A stretch of 9,470 nt of DNA from an uncultured Bacilli bacterium (lineage in GTDB: Bacteria > Bacillota_I > Bacilli_A > RFN20 > CAG-288). The stretch spans positions 1 to 9,470 of the forward strand of contig CAOSOP010000033.1 of NCBI GenBank assembly GCA_948525355.1. The letters are read 5' to 3'. The translations under genes and the position numbers were made by a program. The first letter of the stretch is position 1; each line of letters starts with the position of its first letter. This document shows, piece after piece, positions 1 through 6,355 of this stretch. The notes under the pieces are model-generated. The model saw nothing but the letters and a program-made list of their open reading frames with translations. It was not told where the DNA came from and did no database searches.

Positions 1-66
1 GGCTGCGGATTCGGCGGTGGAATAGTGAGTGGGGGCGAGTTCGCAAATTTTTTGCAAATCACTTAA
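1..66 (+). CDS. Possible 3' end of a truncated upstream gene (glycine-rich tail)
   Basis: Reading frame +1 is open from the window edge to TAA at 64-66 and would encode a glycine-rich tail ending in FANFLQIT. The first 45 bases are about 64% GC, far above the rest of the window, so this stretch has a different origin or constraint from its surroundings. The last codons lie inside the first unit of the tandem repeat array, which suggests the repeats abut or have replaced the original gene end. Only 21 codons are visible and other frames are also open here, so coding is uncertain and no function can be given. Confidence 0.25.
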   Translation, partial: GCGFGGGIVSGGEFANFLQIT

Positions 67-138
67 ACGAAATATTGCAAATCACTTAAATGAAAAATTG
101 CAAATCACTTAAACGAAATATTGCAAATCACTTAAATG
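52..138 (+). repeat. Four tandem 23-bp direct repeats upstream of the DUF4143 ATPase
   Basis: Units start at 52, 75, 98 and 121 with an exact 23-bp period; each begins with TTGCAAATCACTTAAA. Units 1 and 3 are identical (AACGAAATA ending). Unit 2 carries AATG instead of AACG and ends AAAA, and unit 4 carries AATG before the match stops at 138. The array is therefore effectively two copies of a 46-bp dimer. There are no unique spacers, so it is not CRISPR. Its place directly upstream of the ATPase start suggests an operator or iteron-like protein-binding array; that role is inference. Confidence 0.9.
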
Positions 139-149
139 TGTTTTATAAT
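121..149 (+). promoter_or_regulatory. Putative promoter of the ATPase gene, -35 box inside the last repeat
   Basis: TTGCAA (121-126) is the start of repeat unit 4 and a fair -35 match. TATAAT (144-149) is a perfect -10, with a 17-bp spacer. The -10 sits exactly where a fifth repeat would begin, so the repeat period equals -35 plus spacer. Transcription would start near 156, giving a very short leader in which GAGGTG (156-161) lies almost at the 5' end; an alternative upstream start is possible. Confidence 0.6.
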
Positions 150-167
150 TTTATTGAGGTGAAATAG

Positions 168-1451
168 ATGAAATATATAAAAAGAATAAAAGATGATATG
201 ATAAAGGAGCATCTAGATAATTTCTGTGCAGTATTAATAAGAGGACCAAAATGGTGTGGAAAATCTACTACAGCAAAGCAATTTGCTAAAAGTGAAATTC
301 TTTTGAATAATAATAAACTAAAACCTAAATATGAAAGTATTAATGCTAATGATCCTTCAGTTTTTTTATTAGGAGATAAACCAAGATTAATTGATGAGTG
401 GCAATTATTTCCATCAATTTGGGATGAAATCGTAACGTATAGTAATGAAACAAATTTACGAAATCAATTCATTCTAACTGGATCGAGAGTTCCTAAAAAT
501 GGAAGAGTGAATCATTCTGGAACTATGCGCATTGCAAGAATTGACTTGGGGACAATGAGTCTATTTGAATCAAAAGAATCTAATGGTACAGTATCGTTAA
601 ATAGTCTATTTAATAATAAGGGATATAAATGTAAATCTGAAGCTTTTTTGTCCAAAAAGAATATAACAAAGGTAATTGTTAGGGGAGGGTTTCCATCTAC
701 TATTTCGAATGAGCCTAGTAATTTATCATTATATGCAAAACAATATGTAACTGCTATTTGCGAATATGATATACAAGAATCATCGGAAAAAAATTTAAGT
801 GCGGTTACCGCTAAAGCAATTTTAAGATCTTTAGCAAGAAATGTATCTGAATTGGTTGATAATAAAACAATAATTAATGATGTACAATCCTCAGGAAGAG
901 CAATAACTGAACCTACTTTTTATGATTATTATGATGCACTTTTAAAACTATTTGTAATTGATGAAATTCCAGCATGGTGTCCTATGATTAGAAGTAAGAC
1001 TTCAATAAGGTCATTACCCAAAAAAATTTTTTTCGACCCTTCTATACCTTGTGCTGCGCTAGATGTAGGGGTTGATGCATTGAATATAGATTTTAAAACC
1101 AGAGGTTTTTTATTTGAATCAATGTGCGGAAGAGATTTAAAAGTTTATGCAGACTCTATAAATGGTACTTTATCATACTATAGAGATAGACTTGGTCTTG
1201 AGTGTGATTATGTAATTCATCTACCTGATGGTAGATATGGATTGTTCGAATGTAAGTGTGGAGATTTATATATTGAAAAAGCTGTTGATAATTTAAATAA
1301 ATTTAATGAGTTGATAGAAAAAGCTAATTATAATAACACCAGTTTTAAAATTCCATTACCAACTGTTAGAGCAATAATAACTGATGAAGGATATGCTTAT
1401 ACGAGAAAAGATGGAATTCATATTATACCAATCAGTTGTTTAAAACATTAA
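168..1451 (+). CDS. AAA_14/DUF4143-type ATP-binding protein
   Basis: This 427-residue protein has the layout of the widespread AAA_14 plus DUF4143 family. Near the N-terminus is a Walker A loop, GPKWCGKST (26-34), then a Walker B-like RLIDEW (73-78) and FILTGS (101-106), a probable sensor-1 strand. HSGTMRIARIDLGTMSLFES (116-135) and RGGFP (172-176) are typical family motifs. EPTFYDYYDALLKLFVIDEIPAW (248-270) resembles the winged-helix part of DUF4143. The C-terminus looks like a PD-(D/E)XK fold, with E317 in FLFES, D347, and E361-C-K363. The start has GAGGTG six bases upstream. Family members are common in gut bacteria and mostly lack a known role; ATPase coupled to a nuclease-like domain is what the sequence supports. 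It is probably cotranscribed with the next gene. I see no frameshift or missing core motif. Confidence 0.92.
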   Translation: MKYIKRIKDDMIKEHLDNFCAVLIRGPKWCGKSTTAKQFAKSEILLNNNKLKPKYESINANDPSVFLLGDKPRLIDEWQLFPSIWDEIVTYSNETNLRNQFILTGSRVPKNGRVNHSGTMRIARIDLGTMSLFESKESNGTVSLNSLFNNKGYKCKSEAFLSKKNITKVIVRGGFPSTISNEPSNLSLYAKQYVTAICEYDIQESSEKNLSAVTAKAILRSLARNVSELVDNKTIINDVQSSGRAITEPTFYDYYDALLKLFVIDEIPAWCPMIRSKTSIRSLPKKIFFDPSIPCAALDVGVDALNIDFKTRGFLFESMCGRDLKVYADSINGTLSYYRDRLGLECDYVIHLPDGRYGLFECKCGDLYIEKAVDNLNKFNELIEKANYNNTSFKIPLPTVRAIITDEGYAYTRKDGIHIIPISCLKH

Positions 1452-1478
1452 ATATTGAGATAAAATGGATAATTAAAT

Positions 1479-2237
1479 ATGACAGATTATGATGTAGAAA
1501 TGAATATAATTCAAGACTTGTTTGATGTAGAACTAAATGAATGTTGTCCTTTAGGCGACAAAAACATGACAAGAATAGAAGAGATGGAAAAAATACTTTT
1601 AAGTATAATTAATGAAGATAGTTTTAAAAAGAACTGGTATGATAACTCGAAGAATACTAATGCTCCACCAGATTTTATTTCAGAAAATCTATCATTATGT
1701 ATGGATATTATGAGAGTAGATGACCATTCACAAGGAAAAGGAAAGAATGAATGTAGGAGATTAGAAAGCAAGAGGCATGATGAACTAGCATCTATTTTTA
1801 ATAACTATGAAAGAATTTATGTAAACGAACAAACGGGTTTAGAACAAAATTTAGATCATAATTATAGTTTTTATTACAAGGAGTTTAAAAGAGTAATTGA
1901 TAAACATATAAGAAGGCTAAAAACATATAAAAATAATTATGGGACTGAGAAATCCTTATTTTTGGTAGCTGATGAGAGTAGTGGAACATATTATAGGAGA
2001 AAAAAAGGTAATTATGGAGAATTGCACATATTTTTTTATGATAAAAGATTTGTGGAATCTTTTATTGATTCCGAACTCGATTATTTAATATGGTTTGCTC
2101 CATATAAGTTTTTTGAAACTATACCACCCAAACGTGAGTATCCTACAGTGGTATTCTATGATATAAAAGGATTTAGAAGTAGAAAAAATGAGTTAATTGA
2201 TTATGAAGAAAATATGATGTGTAGTAATGAAGACTAA
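1479..2237 (+). CDS. Hypothetical protein of unknown function, downstream of the ATPase
   Basis: I do not recognise a named family. The 252-residue protein appears soluble: no signal peptide or membrane segment is visible. It has an acidic N-terminus (1-29), PPDF (63-66) followed by MDIMRVDDH (75-83), a charged helical middle (about 95-150), and a C-terminal half with likely beta strands SLFLVADES (159-167), ELHIFFYD (181-188), YLIWFAPY (202-209) and TVVFYDIKG (223-231). The P-D-F followed by D-x-M-R loosely recalls a nuclease core, but the usual lysine is absent, so I do not claim one. It starts 27 bp after the ATPase stop on the same strand and likely shares its transcript. The start is unsure: ATG at 1479 has no clear ribosome site, and ATG at 1566 (giving 223 residues beginning MTRIEEMEK) is a credible alternative. 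Confidence 0.8.
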   Translation: MTDYDVEMNIIQDLFDVELNECCPLGDKNMTRIEEMEKILLSIINEDSFKKNWYDNSKNTNAPPDFISENLSLCMDIMRVDDHSQGKGKNECRRLESKRHDELASIFNNYERIYVNEQTGLEQNLDHNYSFYYKEFKRVIDKHIRRLKTYKNNYGTEKSLFLVADESSGTYYRRKKGNYGELHIFFYDKRFVESFIDSELDYLIWFAPYKFFETIPPKREYPTVVFYDIKGFRSRKNELIDYEENMMCSNED

Positions 2238-2348
2238 TAGTAAAGGAAGATGACTATTAATGTACAGTTCAGTTAAATATACCTTTTAGAGTAAGAAAAA
2301 ATTCAAACTGGATTAGCAAAAATTGATGAAATAAGAAAAATCTAGTAC

Positions 2349-2377
2349 TTTACAATTTATAAAATTTTCTATATAAT
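2349..2377 (+). promoter_or_regulatory. Putative promoter of the Spo0A-like/TPR operon
   Basis: TTTACA (2349-2354) and TATAAT (2372-2377) are separated by exactly 17 bp in the 239-bp gap after the ATPase cassette. Transcription would begin near 2384, giving a leader of about 93 nt before the start codon at 2477. No 0A-box (TGNCGAA) is seen in this gap, so autoregulation by a Spo0A-type protein at a classical site is not indicated. Confidence 0.6.
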
Positions 2378-2383
2378 GTCTTT

Positions 2384-2439
2384 GCTTTACAGGGTAATCT
2401 GCAAGCTTGTTTTGCTTACGAGATTTTGTAAAGCTTTTT
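2384..2439 (+). terminator. Long hairpin with T-run in the leader of the Spo0A-like operon (terminator or attenuator)
   Basis: GCTTTACA (2384-2391) pairs perfectly with TGTAAAGC (2427-2434). Inside it, AATCT (2396-2400) pairs with AGATT (2421-2425) and AAGC (2403-2406) with GCTT (2414-2417), leaving a 7-nt loop. Five T's follow at 2435-2439. This is the form of an intrinsic terminator, though GC-poor. It may end transcripts of the preceding ATPase cassette. Because the putative promoter lies just upstream, it would also sit at the very 5' end of the operon's own mRNA, where it could attenuate or stabilise it. I recognise no riboswitch class. Confidence 0.5.
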
Positions 2440-2476
2440 GTTTGCTCTTTTCCTTGTAGAGTGGAAAGGAGTTCAA

Positions 2477-3421
2477 ATGAAAAAGTACTATTTAGTTATG
2501 CAAAACAGAAGCATGATTAGTGAAATTTCTGCTAGATTATTAAGTAGTGGTGTTTTTCAGTTCATTGGACTTAGTCATAACGGTTTTGAACTAGAAAATA
2601 AAATGGGACAGATTTCTAGTTCGGATATTATTATTGTTGAAGATTGTTTTTCTGGTGATGAATTACATGAAATTGTTCGTTTTATTAATGGAAAGGCTGC
2701 ATCAGTTCTTGGTGCAAGAAGAATTTTTAAGGCATTAATTTATCCTCGTGGTGCGCGTGTCCCTGATATTGTTGAATTAACTGAGCTAGGATTTGATATG
2801 GCTATATCGCTAGCATATTCTAATCAATATATTATTAATAGAATCAATATGCTTATCTATAGCAATACTTGTTTTGTGTTAGATCATTGGGTAAGTCAAA
2901 TTATACAGGAAGGAATAGAAATACCTAATTTTAATGAAACATTGACAAATTTACTACATGAAATTGGAATAGCATCTTCTTTGCTTGGAAGTATCTTTTT
3001 AAAACGCGCTATAGAAATTGCATTTATTAATTTACAAAGTGTTACATTAGGAATAACGAAAGTTATTTATCCAACTGTTGCTATTATGTATAAAACAACT
3101 CCAACTAAAGTCGAGCGTGCGATCAGATTTGCAATTGATACAAGTTGGCAAAGAGGTGATGTGGATGTGATAAATCAAATCTTTTCATATTCGTATTCAG
3201 TTGAAAGAGGAAAGCCTACGAACGGAGAATTCGTCGCCAATATTGCTGATTATTTGATTTTAAAATTCCGTGCAGAGCGAAAACTGTTTTTATATGAACA
3301 TTATGAGCAGGTTGAAAAAATTAATGCTTTGATCGATATATCGACTAGTGAAATAGCTGCTGGTGAAAAAAATCTTGTGGAATTTGCTATGGATAATAAT
3401 AAGAAGAAAATAAAACTATGA
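2477..3421 (+). CDS. Spo0A-like transcription factor with a degenerate receiver domain
   Basis: Residues about 155-262 of this 314-residue protein closely match the Spo0A DNA-binding domain: LLHEIG (159-164), ITKVIYP (193-199), TTPTKVERAIR (207-217, the recognition-helix region) and KPTNGEFVANIADYL (246-260). The N-terminus (1-130) aligns with the Spo0A receiver (shared N-R at 10-11, I-G at 30-31, N-G at 35-36) but lacks its chemistry. Compared with B. subtilis Spo0A, D10/D11 become M8/Q9, the phosphorylated D56 becomes E55, T86 becomes Y89 and K108 becomes L112. About 50 extra residues follow the DNA-binding domain. It probably binds DNA without phosphorelay input; E55 could mimic the phosphorylated state. 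The start is ATG 2477, with AAGGAG at 2466-2471 five bases upstream; an upstream TTG at 2438 lies before this site. The stop overlaps the next gene by 4 bp. Confidence 0.9.
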   Translation: MKKYYLVMQNRSMISEISARLLSSGVFQFIGLSHNGFELENKMGQISSSDIIIVEDCFSGDELHEIVRFINGKAASVLGARRIFKALIYPRGARVPDIVELTELGFDMAISLAYSNQYIINRINMLIYSNTCFVLDHWVSQIIQEGIEIPNFNETLTNLLHEIGIASSLLGSIFLKRAIEIAFINLQSVTLGITKVIYPTVAIMYKTTPTKVERAIRFAIDTSWQRGDVDVINQIFSYSYSVERGKPTNGEFVANIADYLILKFRAERKLFLYEHYEQVEKINALIDISTSEIAAGEKNLVEFAMDNNKKKIKL

Positions 3422-4818
3422 TTAAGTATAAGGCTCAATTAAATATTACTAATAAATTCATAGTTGATGTTAGAAAATCAATCAATAGAATTATTAGTTT
3501 AAACAAATCTAAAAGAATGCATGGCAGTATGAGTGCTTCTGATGAGAGGATCTTTAAGGTTGGACAATATGTCAGTCAAATGGATTATGAAAGTCTAGTT
3601 AATTATATAAGTCATTGTGAGGAGGATAGATTAAAACTTATTAATTTATTAGTTTATTTGTATGGAAAGAATATTTGCTTGTTTAGTGAAGAAAAAGCTA
3701 TCGATATCTTAAAAGATATTAAGTCTAATGCATGTTTATACAAGGCTTGGACTTTGTTGATTGAGTATTATCTTTTTAAGAGCAACAAGAATGAGGCGAG
3801 CAAGTATATCGAAAAATATAAAGAAATTGATGAGGGATATTATTATTACCTACTAGGCAATTCCATTGATGATAAGAAAAAGAAGCTTGATTGTTATTTA
3901 GAAGCGGTAACAGCGCTAAAACCATGTTATAAGGCTTATTTGAAAATTGGTGATGTAGCTGAGGATAAGGAAGCTTTCTATAAACTAGCAGTTATAAAGC
4001 GTATTGAAAATTCGTATTCAAAGTTAGGAGGGCATTACAAAATGATAAATGATGAATTGAAAATGACGAATTGCTTTAAGAAAGGAGAGATGAATCAGGA
4101 GATTGATAGTTTAAAATCTTTAGTAAAACTCTATATTAAGATGCAAGATTTTGAAGGAGTTGAAAAGTATCGTAAAAAACTTTTCCTTGCGATTGAAAAA
4201 AATGAACGGCTAGAACTCTTAGAGTTAATAATCAAAATGAATATTGAGTGTAAAGACTATGATAGGGCATTAAGATTAGCTAAGTTTTATCAAAAAAGTG
4301 ATTACGTCAACGCAAGTTTTCTACTAGTAGAAATATATGAGAGGAAAGATAACTATAAGACTGCATTAGATATTCTTTTTAAACTCGCGAAAGAATATAA
4401 AAACAAAAGGGCTTTAAAAAGGATAGGGGAATACTATATTTATGGTTATGGGGTTATCAAAAGAGATGTTGATAAAGGAATAACATTAATTCAACGTTCT
4501 GGATTAAGAAGTGGTCGCGAGATAATTAGTATCTGCTATTTAAAAGGAATGTGCGGTGAAGAAATGATTGAAAAAGGATTTATGGCGCTAGCACAAACAA
4601 CCGAAAGTTCTAAAACAGCAGCGCTTTATGTCTATGCATGTTATTTCTATCAGTATTTTGTTGGCAAAGACCAAATTGAGGAAGTTAGATTATATAATCT
4701 TTTGTTAAATAAATACCGAATGAAAAAGATCGAGATAAATGCGTTTTTATTAAACAACAGTGATTTAAATAAGAAGAATATAAAATATCCTACTTTAGCA
4801 AGCAGGATATTATTTTAA
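3418..4818 (+). CDS. TPR/Sel1-like helical-repeat protein coupled to the Spo0A-like gene
   Basis: This 466-residue, lysine-rich protein has no signal peptide or membrane segment and looks like an alpha-helical solenoid. The clearest unit is Sel1-like, RALKRIGEYYIYGYGVIKRD (331-350) followed by VDKGITLIQRSGLRSG, matching the family pattern of small and aromatic residues with G-x-G-V. TPR-like helix pairs appear at about 232-260, 264-292 and 297-325 (for example YDRALRLAKFYQ and NYKTALDILFKLAKEY). No catalytic motif is visible. Its ATG lies in ATGA at 3418-3421, overlapping the upstream stop with no good ribosome site, so translation is probably coupled to the Spo0A-like gene. Such repeats usually bind proteins or peptides, so a regulator or partner of that gene's product is a reasonable inference. 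The last codons are part of the convergent hairpin at 4782-4816. Confidence 0.85.
   Translation: MIKYKAQLNITNKFIVDVRKSINRIISLNKSKRMHGSMSASDERIFKVGQYVSQMDYESLVNYISHCEEDRLKLINLLVYLYGKNICLFSEEKAIDILKDIKSNACLYKAWTLLIEYYLFKSNKNEASKYIEKYKEIDEGYYYYLLGNSIDDKKKKLDCYLEAVTALKPCYKAYLKIGDVAEDKEAFYKLAVIKRIENSYSKLGGHYKMINDELKMTNCFKKGEMNQEIDSLKSLVKLYIKMQDFEGVEKYRKKLFLAIEKNERLELLELIIKMNIECKDYDRALRLAKFYQKSDYVNASFLLVEIYERKDNYKTALDILFKLAKEYKNKRALKRIGEYYIYGYGVIKRDVDKGITLIQRSGLRSGREIISICYLKGMCGEEMIEKGFMALAQTTESSKTAALYVYACYFYQYFVGKDQIEEVRLYNLLLNKYRMKKIEINAFLLNNSDLNKKNIKYPTLASRILF
4782..4816. terminator. Bidirectional hairpin between convergent operons
   Basis: AATATCCT (4784-4791) pairs with AGGATATT (4804-4811), leaving a 12-nt loop. 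TTATTTT follows on the plus strand, and a T-run of four follows on the minus strand. It lies within the last codons of the TPR gene and covers the stop of rluD, so it could serve both converging transcripts. The stem is AT-rich, so termination may be modest. Confidence 0.55.
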
Positions 4819-5739
4819 AGCGAGTTTTTTAAGTGATTCTTTAAAGTAATCATCAATTGGTGCATAGATGACCATTTCTTTATTTGATGTTGGATGTTTA
4901 AAACTTATTTTATAAGCGTGGAGCAATTGTCCCTTAGAAAACTCATTGATATCAGTCGATTTTCCATAAGTTTGATCACCGATAATTGGATAGTTAAATG
5001 AAGATAAATGAACTCTAATTTGATGGGTGCGGCCTGTTTCAAGACGACATTTTAATAATGACGAAGTCTTATATGCTTTAACTACTTGGAAGTGAGTAAT
5101 AGCAGATTTTCCTTGATCATATGGAACTACGGCCATATTCTTTCGATCACTCCCACTTTTACCAATGTTTGCATCGACCATAAATTTGCTGTAAATAGGT
5201 CTTCCTTTGACAATACACAAATATTCTCTTTTAACTTCGTGATTCTTCACCATTTCTTGAAGTTGCGCCAAAACTTTAATATTTTTTGCGATTATCAAGG
5301 CACCGCTAGTATCCTTATCTATACGATGGACAATGCCTGGACGAGTTGGATCTGAACTGTTAAAGTTCTTTAACTCATCATAATTTGCGCAAAGAAAATT
5401 AACTAAAGTGTCATCGCTATGACCAGCAGATGGATGAACAACAATGCCGCGATGTTTATTTATAACCATCAAATCTTCATCTTCATATAAAAGGTCGTAT
5501 GGTGCGGAAGAGAAATCGCCTTTAGTTATTTCTTTTATCACTTCTTTATAAACGACTTCGATGATATCATTAGGTTTTATCATCATCCCAGCTTTTTTAA
5601 CAAGTTTTTCATTGAGATAAACTTGACCAGAGACAATTGCTTTCTTTATTTGTGATCTAGAAGAAGAAGTTTTTTTAGCCAAAAACTCATCAATTCTTCC
5701 ACACTCATCAGATATGTATTTTTCCTTATTTTCCGTCAT
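4810..5739 (-). CDS. rluD: RluD-type 23S rRNA pseudouridine synthase (RluA family)
   Basis: The enzyme isomerises specific uridines to pseudouridine in RNA; the RluD branch acts on large-subunit rRNA in the cytoplasm. An S4 RNA-binding domain lies at about residues 10-65 (RIDEFLAKK, then SRSQIKKAIVSGQVYLN). The catalytic domain has the signature HRIDKDTSG (138-146) with catalytic Asp141, and RTHQIRVH (237-244). At 309 residues it has normal family length. I chose ATG at 5739 because GAAGG (5746-5750) lies six bases upstream; an in-frame ATG at 5745 adds only Met-Arg and directly abuts that site. It overlaps the end of lspA by 14 bp, so it is the last gene of the ileS operon; the same order (lspA then the rluD-like ylyB) is known in Bacillus. 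RluC or another RluA-family specificity cannot be excluded from sequence alone. Confidence 0.93.
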   Translation of the reverse strand: MTENKEKYISDECGRIDEFLAKKTSSSRSQIKKAIVSGQVYLNEKLVKKAGMMIKPNDIIEVVYKEVIKEITKGDFSSAPYDLLYEDEDLMVINKHRGIVVHPSAGHSDDTLVNFLCANYDELKNFNSSDPTRPGIVHRIDKDTSGALIIAKNIKVLAQLQEMVKNHEVKREYLCIVKGRPIYSKFMVDANIGKSGSDRKNMAVVPYDQGKSAITHFQVVKAYKTSSLLKCRLETGRTHQIRVHLSSFNYPIIGDQTYGKSTDINEFSKGQLLHAYKISFKHPTSNKEMVIYAPIDDYFKESLKKLALK

Positions 5740-6355
5740 TCTCATCCTTCTTTTCTTCTAAATTGTTTTGTAAGTTTTCACTTAAGTGTTTTATAGAATC
5801 GTTGCTGATTATATCTTCAGTAGTTCTTTCTTTTTTCTCAATAGCCTTAGCTTCTTTTTTCTTACTAACAAACTCATAGATTATTTCAGAAATAATAAGC
5901 ATGATAACACCGATGACCAAATACATATCGGCTAAATTGAATATAGGGAAATCGATAAAGGTAAATTGAATAAAGTCGATGACTTTCTTTTCATAAAATG
6001 CTCGGTCAATAAGATTTCCATATGCACCAGATATCATTAAAAACAATGATATCTTAGTAAGCAGGTTTAATTTTTTATATTTAATGATTAAGAAAATAAC
6101 CATACCAGTTCCACATACAACACTAAATGTAATCAATAGCCAGTCCATATCAGCGAAGATACCCCAAGCTGCACCAGTATTATGAGTTAGAGTGAAAGAT
6201 AAAAAGTTTTTAATAACTACTATAGAATTTCCATCTTCTTTTAATATTACTTTTTCAAATAACTGCTTAGTAAGTATGTCGAAAAAGAATAGTAAAGGAA
6301 TAATCCATAGAAAAGATTTAAAAAACCAAATAAGCCCTTTTTTAATCTTCTCCAT
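5726..6355 (-). CDS. lspA: Lipoprotein signal peptidase (signal peptidase II)
   Basis: LspA is an aspartyl protease of the cytoplasmic membrane that removes the signal peptide from lipid-modified prolipoproteins. Family motifs are present in order: D26-ILTKQ, NTGAAWG (59-65), GNLIDR (113-118) with catalytic Asp117, VIDFI (125-129), and FNLADMYL (139-146) with catalytic Asp143. Four membrane segments are apparent at about 8-28, 70-92, 97-113 and 143-163. At 209 residues it is longer than the usual 150-170 because of a charged, Lys/Glu-rich tail (about 165-209) that should face the cytoplasm. The ATG overlaps the ileS end by 14 bp, with AGAGGG just upstream inside ileS, so the genes are translated as a tight operon. 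Confidence 0.96.
   Translation of the reverse strand: MEKIKKGLIWFFKSFLWIIPLLFFFDILTKQLFEKVILKEDGNSIVVIKNFLSFTLTHNTGAAWGIFADMDWLLITFSVVCGTGMVIFLIIKYKKLNLLTKISLFLMISGAYGNLIDRAFYEKKVIDFIQFTFIDFPIFNLADMYLVIGVIMLIISEIIYEFVSKKKEAKAIEKKERTTEDIISNDSIKHLSENLQNNLEEKKDENDGK

Noticed and set aside
52..138. CRISPR-like array
   Set aside because: The 23-bp units are contiguous with no unique spacers; this is a simple tandem repeat.
1511..1771. 86-codon open frame on the minus strand
   Set aside because: It lies wholly inside the 1479-2237 gene, has no ribosome site and a composition expected of a shadow frame.
2262..2291. Tiny frame MYSSVKYTF and the neighbouring ATG at 2251
   Set aside because: Nine and eight codons, with the ribosome-like GGAAG too close to the first ATG; not a credible gene.
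2295..2345. Short open stretch reading EKIQTGLAKIDEIRKI
   Set aside because: It follows an in-frame stop, has no start codon and is only 16 codons; AT-rich chance frame or unprovable remnant.
2438..2476. Upstream TTG start extending the Spo0A-like protein by 13 residues
   Set aside because: AAGGAG at 2466-2471 is correctly placed for ATG 2477, and the extra codons overlap the T-run after the leader hairpin and do not match the receiver N-terminus.
168..4818. Alternative genetic code with TGA as tryptophan
   Set aside because: Tryptophan is encoded by TGG throughout and TGA ends the Spo0A-like gene.
5086..5355. Plus-strand open frame opposite rluD
   Set aside because: It is antisense to the conserved pseudouridine synthase core, with no promoter or ribosome site.
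6277..6283. TGTCGAA, a match to the Spo0A box, and TGACGAA at 5058-5064
   Set aside because: Both lie inside coding sequence (lspA and rluD), far from promoters; matches to a 7-bp site are expected by chance. None is found in the intergenic regions.
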